Shown piece by piece: positions 55,798 through 64,000 of a DNA stretch of 64,000 bases. Each line of letters begins with the position of its first letter. The stretch's first letter is position 1. The stretch lies in NCBI RefSeq assembly GCF_905171765.1, contig NC_053389.1, positions 780,462,772 through 780,526,771 of the forward strand, in the 5' to 3' direction. The DNA comes from Bufo bufo. Lineage: Eukaryota; Chordata; Amphibia; Anura; Bufonidae. Below the pieces are notes generated by a model that worked only from the letters and a program-made list of their open reading frames with translations, had not been told where the DNA came from and did no database searches. Made by a program: the position numbers and the translations under genes.

Positions 55798-56312
55798 TGT
55801 CACCGCCAGTTCTGTGAAAAGGTCTGGCAGACGTCCTTCTCTGCCTCTTGCATGATGTTCTTTGTTTTGGTTTCACTTTGTCATCTCCTTTCCTTCTATT
55901 TAGACTAATCGTCTCCCTTTATATTCCCTCCCATACTGCCTCACTTTGTGGTTTATACCACTTTTTGGATGAAGTGTTCACTGCTGGAGGCTGCTGCTTC
56001 TGTTTACTCAGATAAGTCTTTTCATGTATTGTGTTTCCTTGCTGGCTTGAATCTAGGTGACCCTAACTCCGTCTGTATTAAGTGCAGGGAGCCGGTGGTC
56101 GTGTCCCCTCACTATTATAGGGTTTTCAGGTGTCACACAGTCTTAGGTACGTGGGCATGCAATCGTCTACCATTGAGACCCTTGCATGGGTATAGCAGTC
56201 AGGGAGAGCTCTTAGGATTTTTTAGGGCTCACCTATATGCTCCTTAGTTTGGGATCAAGCCAGTCGTACGTTTATTCATAAGTTCCAGCTATCTGCAACA
56301 TCATCCGTGACA
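55798..56312. mobile_element. Possible solo LTR (about 515 bp)
   Basis: The segment begins TGTCACCGCC and ends ATCATCCGTGACA (TG...CA) with TATAT before it and TATAG after it, an approximate 4-5-bp duplication. GGTACGTGGGCATGCAATCGTCTACC and the following text resemble LTRs of amphibian gypsy elements as I recall them. No internal region is visible. Confidence 0.5.
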
Positions 56313-57494
56313 TATAGGGATCTGGCCTTCACTGCAGGGGAGCCCCTAGGCTACTACCTCGTGGAATAGTCCAATGTGTTTGGCTGCTGACCCAAGGGGG
56401 GAAGAGAAACCAGTGTGGAGCAGCAAGGGATCATGCAAAGTCTGTGGCCAAGGGCAGGGCAGGCAGAGTTCATGCAAATGCGAAAATTAGTCCAAAGGTC
56501 AGTGCAGTCAGCACATGGTCAGGCAACAGGGAGTCAAAATGAGGTAATCAGGTAGAGTCAGTACACAGGCAGACAATTGGAATATAGCACCTTTGCAGGA
56601 TCTAGCAACATAGAGAAGCCAACTACTCAGACACCTCTCCCTTGGGAAAGGCACTGTAATTACCCACAGATGACCAGCCACTGGATGGTGAAGATTGAGG
56701 AACAGGGGCACTGCTCCTTTATGAGCCAGGAAGCATGCATGCCCTACAAGCCAGGGAAAGAGGTCTCCAACATGGGATACAGAACTTCAGTGGCTGGCAC
56801 AGCAGGCCGAAAGACAGGGAAGAATCGGGGGTCTTGGCCACCAGGCAGTGGCATGGTGAGTGATGGAGTACCACCATGACACCTAGTGGATCCACATCTT
56901 TAGCTGTCCATCATAACATTCTATGTGCTTGACTTACCTAATCTATGACCTCAGGGGCTGCCTCTATAGTAAGAGGTGAGCACTTCCCTATTCAATGTCT
57001 TCGGTTGGATGGAGCACAACGTTCTACCAAGGGTTGGAAAGACTGAACATATATCTGTTCACTGAGCCCTACAAAAATATTAACGGGGCATGAATACAAT
57101 TTACTAAGGCAATTTAGCCCTCTCATCATCGACATAATACTGAATCAATGCAAATCTGTCATCTCCAGTGTGACAGAGAGACTCTACATGATGGAGGTAA
57201 ATTGCCCATTGTGAAGCTAGAAAGCATCTTGTGAATCCCTCACCGGCAGATGCAGAATAAAGAAAATCGCTTTCCATGTAGCTGACAAATTTACCCTCCG
57301 GCCAAGTGTTTTAATATGGAACAAATCCTGTCGCCGAGGCTCGTGTTCTGGAGGTGTCACTGTCTGAGCTCTTCATTATTCCTTTGTGCAGTTCATCCAC
57401 TTATTCTAGGAGAGAAGACTTGTACAGGACTTGTACAGCAAAAATATGGCTGCTGTCTACCAGAAACGGCAACGCAGCTGTCTAATGATGCGGC
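56313..57494. other. No supported gene; repeat-like
   Basis: 56340-56890 has the look of dispersed repeat sequence (short GTCAGTGCAGTCAGCACATGG-like phrases) without clear termini. 56900-57490 shows nothing. Confidence 0.35.
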
Positions 57495-57800
57495 TTAAAG
57501 GGTCACTGAACTGTCAAAAAATGTTGATGTGTCATAGCAACATATCAAAGGTTTTGAGCTCTGAGGGACCCTTTGATCACTAGAACGAGGAGAGAGAAGA
57601 CCTCACGTAGCGCACTCCCCCTGCTCGCCAGAGGAGACAAGCTCAGTAGAAAGTCCATGGGCCTGTCTCAATTCCGTCCACTGCAGTGAGGAGAGAGAGT
57701 GTGATATGTGAGCACTTCTCTCTCCTCGTTCTAGTGATCGGAGGGTGTCTCCGTGCTCTGACCTCCACCGATGAAAACCTTTGATATGTCGCTTCATTGA
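57495..57800. repeat. Foldback repeat
   Basis: CATATCAAAGGTTTTGAGCTCTGAGGG and GATCACTAGAACGAGGAGAGAGAAG are mirrored by CTTCTCTCTCCTCGTTCTAGTGATCGG and CGATGAAAACCTTTGATATG. The arms span about 280 bp. Open frames on the - strand here are spurious. Confidence 0.85.
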
Positions 57801-58160
57801 TTGGGATTTTAATATTGATGGACAATATTGATGGCCTATCCTCAAGACAGACCATCAATATCTGATTGGCAGGGGTCTGACACTCCACAATTACCACAAT
57901 CAGCAGGGGGAGTTGGCACCGGTACAATATAGCTCAGTTCGTTGTGTAGTGGATGGAGATAGTAACAGCCCCCATTCACTTCAGAGGGAACAGCATTGCA
58001 GTAACCAACTCTGTCCACTACACAATGGATGGAGCTGTGGAGTTCCAGCACTGGAGCTACTCTGAAACAGCTGATCGGCAAGGGTGTGAGGTGTAGAACA
58101 TCCACCACTCAGATATTGATGGTCTATCTTGAGGATAGGCCATCAATATTAACCCCTTTC
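57801..58160. repeat. Foldback repeat with ATTGATGG ends
   Basis: ATTGATGGCCTATCCTCAAGACAGACCATCAATATCTGA at the left mirrors TCAGATATTGATGGTCTATCTTGAGGATAGGCCATCAAT at the right (58110-58149). The centre has mirrored GGTGTGA and GTTCCAGCAC-type segments. Confidence 0.85.
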
Positions 58161-60468
58161 CGACATCGCCGTAAAAGTACAGCAGATATCGGGTCTTTAA
58201 AGATGGTGCCCTCTCCAGAGAGAGCACCATAGCAACTGAGTGACTGCAGACAGCAGACACCTGTGGCTAATGTGCGCGATTGGCTGTAAATACATTCGTG
58301 GACATTTAACGCCTCAGATGCCGTGGTCTGGCATCTGAGAGGCCTAAAACCTGGAAGTGTGCGCTTGCCAGGCAGGAACGCCTCCCCCGCGGTGGAGATC
58401 AGGGAAGGTATTCCATGAAAGTAATGAGCCAGAGCCTGTACTAGGCTTCTAGGCTGATTACGTGTATATTACAATTCAGACCAGCAGGTGGCAGCACTGG
58501 ATTGTAATATAGCGATCTATGTGCTGTGTAGGGTAATCAACGAAATTCCATTACTTGATACAAACTGCAATCTAATGATTGCATGTAGGGGGTCCACTTT
58601 TTAAAAATTAAAAAGTAAAAAATATATTAAAATTCAAATCAAAATATAACTAAATAAACAATAAGAAAAATAAAGACCATAGGCATCGCCACATTGGAAA
58701 ACGTTTGTTCTATTAAAGTATAAAAATATTTATCCCATATGGCAAACGGCGAAATGGAAAAAAATTAAATAAATTTAGCAGTTTTTTTTGGTCGCTTCAC
58801 CTCTCACAATTTTTTTTATGAAAAGTGATCAAAAAGTCATACCCCCCCTAAAATGGTGCATATAAAAACTCCAGGTTGTCCTAAAAAAACGGAGTCCCTA
58901 CATAGCTCTATACACAGAGCCCCTGCGATCAGCTTATCTGCTAAGGGGTACATGCCGTACTTCAGTACTAATACTGGAACCCCAAAATATATCTTAAAGG
59001 GTCAACCCAATTAAACCCGCCAAAATGCTGAGCAGCGCTGATCCTGCTGATTAAAAACCTACCTTTCTTCCCCGATGTGTTGCTTTGTTTGGGATAAATG
59101 AGTGTTTTTTTTTTTAAATATGCAAATTAGGCTTAAGTGCACCAAAGGCAGACCTTAGCCACTCGGTGCACCTTAGCTCCTGCGCTCTACCTCCCCTGGA
59201 CACTCCACCCTCTACCTGTTTTGGTTCTGGTCAAACTGCCAGTTGGGTTGATGTACTGCTCCAAATCAATGTTAAATGAATACGTGCACTGGAAAGATCA
59301 AACTGAGACACACACGGCAGGGGTCAAAGCAAGATCTCTGGTTTATTGCGGAACAGAGGACATTATATAGGGCAGCAAATATAGAACAGGAAGAAGCGGG
59401 GGAGGTAGGGTGGCGTATATCTTTGCTATTTGCTAAAAACTATGTCTTTTCTGTCACATCTATGTGCAAGAGGAAGTTCCCCCCTCCCCTCTTCCAGGTG
59501 GGTGAAGCTGCTTGCTTGAGTTGAACAGAAACTGTTTTGAGGCACTTGTTCTAGGCGTTGGCTGGGTGCCTGCTGACAGAGTCATTGTTTTTGCACCAAT
59601 AATACAGTATCTCTAAGATATAACTCATGGATTGGTGACGATCAGAAGACTAGGACCCACGGAGAATTCATCCTCTATGATCCCCAGACCTAAAGGGGTT
59701 GTATGAGATTAGAAAGACCTGGCTGCTTTCTTCCAGAAGAATGCTATATTCTAGAGATATACCAGTATATCATACCGTTAAAGTGGGGTGACTGGAAGCA
59801 CAAAAACGTGCCCATTGTCCTTATAATATAGAAGTAAAGCGCATACTAATGAGTTTCTATTAGCAAAAATTGCCAAAACGGAGGAGTGATTGCATGATCC
59901 TGGGAGTTGTTATTAGGAAAGCTGTGAGGTGTGTCTCGTCCTGTATATGTTGGTGGGTCACTAGTCCCCGCATCCTCCTCCTTCCTCTCCACCCCGCTAT
60001 GTCCAACCTGCCCAAAGTCTTATGACCATCGCTGTGCGAAAACTCTAGGTTCCTTTCCTGAGGCAGCCCCCCATGACTACACCTCTTTCTCCGAAGGCTC
60101 CTCGGTCTCAGGCAGTCAGGACGTCTGTGCTAATGGAAAGTCTTTAGTAAGCACTTGACTTTAATATTATGGGAGCAATGATCACGTGGTACAGATGGCA
60201 GACATCTCACTCCGCAGCTCACAGAGCCATCATCATCTATTACCAGCTATTTTCTGCAATGTCATTCAATGAAAGGATGTCTCCTGGGTGACATCAGATA
60301 TGAGGCCGCCCTCCTCCTCTTCCCAAACACAGGCTTATCTATTTTCTTAATCTTTTCCTTGCCTTTAAAGGGAACCTGTCATCTGGTCCGGGGGCCACTG
60401 ATCCATCAGCATGCCGGGCTTTAGCTTCTCAAACCTGCCCGGCAAAGAATAGTAAAGGGAATCCAAAC
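58161..60468. other. No supported gene
   Basis: 58560-58990 resembles a dispersed repeat (ATAGGCATCGCCAC, TACATAGCTCTATACACAGAGC). 59000-60360 has short frames only. 60365 again starts AAAGGGAACCTGTCATC, the common repeat terminus. Confidence 0.4.
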
Positions 60469-60471
60469 TTA

Positions 60472-60720
60472 GGCCTCTTGCCATTGTGCGGCCGTTCCGT
60501 GCACCAATGCACGGGCGCGCGACGGATCCAGAGCCATTCAACTTGAATGGGCCCGTGATCTGTCCGCACCGCAAGAAAATAGAAAACCCACGGAAGCGCT
60601 CCGTACGGCTTCTGTGGGGTTCCGCGCCTCTGTTCCGCATCGCAGCTCCAGATTGTGGACCCATTCATCCCTGATGCGGACCTGCTGGCCACGGCCGGCA
60701 ACAGCCGCGTGCATGAGGCC
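60472..60720. mobile_element. Harbinger-like MITE, copy 7 (249 bp)
   Basis: TTA at 60469-60471 and 60721-60723 flanks ends GGCCTCTTGCCATTGTGCGGCC and GGCCGGCAACAGCCGCGTGCATGAGGCC. The interior has CATTCAACTTGAATGGGCCCG and GGACCCATTCATC motifs of the family. Confidence 0.85.
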
Positions 60721-60723
60721 TTA

Positions 60724-61875
60724 CTGTGGGAAGAGTCCAGGACTCATCTCCAGCAGCACTAGGTGCAGGCGTAAAGTTCTAATAAAGCTGATAACAGTAA
60801 AGCAAACATGTGCCGCCCGATGTGCTGTGAAGCGAGGTCCTATAGTTGACGACAGTCCCAAATTTGCAGAGACTGTCCCTGATTTTCCCAGGCCAAAAAT
60901 AGATGGGGCTTATGTAAGCACCGCTCATAAATAGTGTGTTTTTGGTGGGCTTCCTAGGGTGGGACCTATTTGTACCGAATTTACGAACTGCAAAGTTGGT
61001 AAGTCTGCCATCCGTGGCTTCATCGATGCAGTGCACACAGTGTGCCCAGTGCCGCTGCAGAGGAGTCCTGGACTCTTCTCCCAGTAAGTGTTCACTTATA
61101 TTCTTTGTAAAACAGGGAGGGGTTTGCTATGGGCCCCCTAAATCCCCAGCTGCATAATGGCATGATGGCGGCCTCACCATGGAGCACTGGTCCCGCAGGT
61201 AAGTGATCGCTCAACACCTAGGGGGCCGACAAAAACAGACGAACACTATGAGGACTAATGGGGGGAAAGGGCTTGGGACGGCCGCTCCGGCGATCAGTGA
61301 TCCTGTGGATAGGTGATAAGCTTCTTTCTTTTGACAACCCCTTTAAATATTTGTACAGAGAATTTATCTGTGAGGCTAAAACAATGTGGCAATAAGCAGA
61401 GGTTATAGTACATTGTTCATTGATGCTACAGATGCAGCAGAGCTGAGTATGCGCACTGCGCTCGCTGAGTTAAAGGGGTTTTCCTGGACCTAGTCAGACT
61501 GAGCGGCGTAGTTCCCGAGTGAGGAGTGTCGGACCCCCAACCCCGATCGGACATCTTGAGGACAGAGCATCAATACCAAAATCCTGGAATACTCTTTTAA
61601 CCCCTATGTGACTGGCCTATTTTGGACCCTAGTTACCAATTTATAATTTTTTTCCCCCCTTTTTTTCCCAAGATCCATGACTTTTTTTTGACCATTTTTC
61701 CATCGGCAGAACTGTGTGAAGGTTTGTGTTTCTTACGCGGTGATTTGTAGTTTTCAGTGCTGCCATTTTGGGCGAGTTTTTGATTGCTTTTTATTCTTTA
61801 TATATTTCGATTTTTCGCCATGAAGGACCATGATTTTGGAACTGCTCTGGGTCAGGATGATTGCAGGGGCACCAG
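60724..61875. other. No supported gene
   Basis: 61470-61600 is repeat-like (TTAAAGGGGTTTTCCTGGACC ... CTTTTAACCCC). No exon is recognisable. Confidence 0.4.
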
Positions 61876-61879
61876 AGTT

Positions 61880-62121
61880 AGAGTATCTGTTGCGGAACCA
61901 TTCGCTTCTATGGGCGCGCAGAAAAAAACGGAAAAGACTCTGTGTGCATTCTGTGTCCGTATGTCCGCGTTACACATTACGGACAAGGATAGGACTGTTC
62001 TATTAGGGGGCCGACCGCTCTGTTCTGTAAAATGCGCAATGCACATGACCGGTATCCGTGTTTTGTGGACCCCCAATTTGCGGACTGCAAAGCATCCAGC
62101 GGTCGTGTGCATGAGCCCTTA
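61880..62121. mobile_element. Harbinger-like MITE, right half
   Basis: Ends in GGTCGTGTGCATGAGCCCTTAG, the standard right terminus. Inside are TGCGGAACCATTCGCTTCTATGGG and TACGGACAAGGATAGGACTGTTCTAT shared with 63164-63488. The left terminus is missing. Confidence 0.7.
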
Positions 62122-62717
62122 GGCTGTTCTGCCAGAGAGTTCTCCGGATCTGACAATGCCGGATAGTGTCCGGTGCTTGTCGGACCCCATAGACTATAAT
62201 GGCATGCGGCAAGAATCCGGCGCAACGAGGCATAAATACCGGACGAAAATGGCTGCACGCAGCGTCCAGAATCCTCTGGTGAGTGGATACATGGTAATAC
62301 TGAATGGCTCATTTAGAATATATTATGCAATATTCAGATTACTGCAATCCATGCATATAATCTGTATACCTCTAGAGGTGCTGTGTCTGCCTCTCCAGAG
62401 GGCGAGCGGGCGTGCGTCTGGTACGGCAGGGTGCAGCTTCTAGGATTCCAGCAGAGGTTGCATTGTTCTGAAGCGATGAGCTCATCCGCTCTGTGCTTGG
62501 ACTGTGACATTGAGAATATTTCTGGCTGGATTACGGCAGATCTGCAGGGACCGCACCCTTCCCCGTACACTATGGCACATCAGCCAGGGAGTCCCATTGC
62601 TGTACTCGCCGTCCTATCAGACTGCAGTATCACCCATCACACCTGAATGCTAATCACCGTGGAGGGAAAGCAGGTCTCCATCACACATCATGTCTGTCCA
62701 AAAAAGCAGCTTTTTTT
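62122..62717. other. No supported gene
   Basis: 62145-62235 contains further GGATCTGACAATGCCGG / ATGCGGCAAGAATCCGGCG inverted sequence from another MITE remnant. The rest is ordinary. Confidence 0.35.
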
Positions 62718-62865
62718 AGGGCTCATGCACACGAACGTATGTATTTAGTATTTTGTGGTTTGCAAAACACGGATCTGCAAAAAAAAAAACGGATGACCAG
62801 GAACGCACGGACAAGGGGGGTCCAACGGGTCTGGACTTCCCCTAGAACCATTCATATATTTTTTT
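62718..62865. mobile_element. Harbinger-like MITE, left half
   Basis: TTTAGGGCTCATGCACACGAACGTATG is the standard left terminus. Sequence resembling the family continues to CTAGAACCATTCAT and then ends. Confidence 0.7.
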
Positions 62866-63163
62866 TAGCACTCAGGGCCGCACCGCCGATCGCCACAGGC
62901 GGCGTGGCCCTGGATCTAATTCCGGGCGGTGGCTGGGCTGCGGCAGTAGGAGATGAGCTCTTCCATAATCATCTGTATCGCCGTCCTCAGGCGGGGCAGG
63001 GGAGGGAGAGGCGTCTCCCTTCCCCGTTCTTCTGATAGGCTGCAGGCACTAGTGGCCGGCTCAGGCGGCGAGCTGACGTCATCATCATCACGCCGCTTGA
63101 GCCAGGCAGCACACAGTGAGGAAGAGGCCTGCATCGCTGACAGCCTCATGGAGGTAAGTATTA

Positions 63164-63488
63164 GGGCTCATGCACACAAACGTATTTTCTTTCCGTGTCC
63201 GTTCTATTTTTTTTTTGACCGTATGGGGAACAATTCATTTCAATGGGTCCGCAAAAAAAACGGAAGTTACTCCATGTGCATTCCGTTTCCGTATGTCCGT
63301 ATTTCCGTTCCGCAAAAAAATAGAACATGTCCTATTATTGTCCGCATTACGGACAAGGATAGTACAGTTCTATGAAGGGCCAGCTGTTCCGTTCCGCAAA
63401 ATACGGAATGCACACGGACGTCATCCGTATTTTTGGCGGATCAATTTTTTGCGGATCGCAAAATACATACGGTCATGTGCATGAGCCC
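63164..63488. mobile_element. Harbinger-like MITE, copy 8, best preserved
   Basis: GGGCTCATGCACACAAACGTA and TACGGTCATGTGCATGAGCCC are near-perfect inverted ends with TTA duplicated at 63161-63163 and 63489-63491. It splits the hAT-like element, so it is younger than that. Frames across it are spurious. Confidence 0.93.
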
Positions 63489-63519
63489 TTAGTGTTTTTT
63501 TTTGTTTTGTTTTTTATAG

Positions 63520-64000
63520 ATGGCAGTTGGCACAATGTAGGAAGAACCATGGGGGCATCTAGGGGCATTTTCCATATATTTTTTTTTTACTAGCACATTA
63601 TAGGGGGCACCTGGTGGCACTAAGGGGGCATTTGTTACTGGCCCATTTTTTTTTTGGGGGGGGGGGGCACTATGAGGGCATTTCTTACTGGCACATTACG
63701 GGGGGCATTTCTTACTGGCACATTGTGGGAGAGGAGCACTATGGGGGCATCTGGGGCTCTAAAGGGGCATTGTTTTACTGGCACATTATGGGGGGCACTA
63801 TGGCATTTGGTGGCACTAAGGGGCCATTTTTTACTGGCACATTATGGGAGGCACTATAGGGGAGAGCGGCACTATGGGGCATCTAACGGCACTAAAGGGG
63901 CATTATTTGGGGCACTATGGGGGAGATGAGCACTATGGGGGCATCTGGGGGCTCTAAAGGGGCATTGTTTTACTGGCACATTATGGGGGCACTATGGCAC
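63520..64000. repeat. Degenerate minisatellite continuing past the window end
   Basis: Phrases TTACTGGCACATTATGGGGG, GGCACTATGGGGGCATCTGG and CTCTAAAGGGGCATTG alternate. They match 42650-43110 in the other family member. Confidence 0.85.

Larger units (their letters stand above)
62866..64000. mobile_element. Second member of the minisatellite-bearing hAT-like family, cut by window end
   Basis: 62980-63150 aligns with 41570-41745 (GGCAGGGGAGG...GTCTCCCTTCCCC, GATAGGCTGCAGGCACTAG, GACGTCATC, GAAGAGGCCTGCATCGCTGACA). The ACTGGCACATTATGG array then follows as in the 41469-43585 element. A possible left terminus CAGGGCCGCACCGCC lies at about 62872. A MITE interrupts it at 63164-63488. Confidence 0.75.

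Noticed and set aside
56577..56879. 100-codon + strand frame
   Set aside because: Lies in repeat-like sequence and shows no domain. Not supported.

Overview
The window looks like nuclear DNA from an amphibian, most likely a frog or toad. It holds one vertebrate neuronal gene with introns, sitting in DNA dominated by Tc1-like transposons, hAT and PIF/Harbinger-type MITEs, CR1/L2-type LINE sequence, Ty3/gypsy remnants and several kilobase-scale minisatellites. The assignment rests on the vertebrate neurofilament gene and on this transposon mix. It is an inference, and no species can be named.

The only cellular gene I can support is NEFL (neurofilament light chain) on the + strand. It has four coding exons at 10970-11992, 14361-14485, 14585-14889 and 14989-15080, giving 514 codons with GT-AG introns. 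A CpG-rich promoter with an NRF-1-type palindrome and a TATA box lies upstream, the start context matches Kozak, and a poly(A) signal lies at 15565. Intron 1 (2.4 kb) is mostly a 37-bp minisatellite of about 50 copies. Introns 2 and 3 are both 99 bp.

Layout: 1-4.5 kb, MITEs and a 19-bp minisatellite; 4.5-10.5 kb, two Tc1 remnants and TATC arrays; 10.8-15.6 kb, NEFL; 15.7-28.5 kb, Harbinger-like MITEs, foldback repeats, a gypsy integrase fragment, a degenerate Tc1 and a 1.6-kb hAT element; 28.8-31.7 kb, a 41-bp minisatellite free of stop codons on both strands; 33.25-37.65 kb, a 38-bp minisatellite with a 16-unit higher-order repeat; 39.5-40.5 kb, a deleted Tc1; 40.97-48.29 kb, a nested stack; 48.9-51 kb, a hAT MITE and a full-length dead Tc1; 51.5-54 kb, a solo LTR split by a CR1/L2 LINE; 54-64 kb, degenerate repeats, MITEs and a second copy of a minisatellite-bearing hAT-like family.

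The most notable item is in the nested stack. An LTR element on the - strand (5' LTR about 46788-48040, 3' LTR about 41137-44079) has a candidate primer-binding site and a polypurine tract. It carries no recognisable gag or pol. Its only long reading frame (45305-46657) encodes a protein with a Y-box-type cold-shock domain. It has two in-frame stops in this copy. This looks like a non-autonomous LTR retroelement carrying a nucleic-acid-binding domain, and it is my main candidate for something undescribed.
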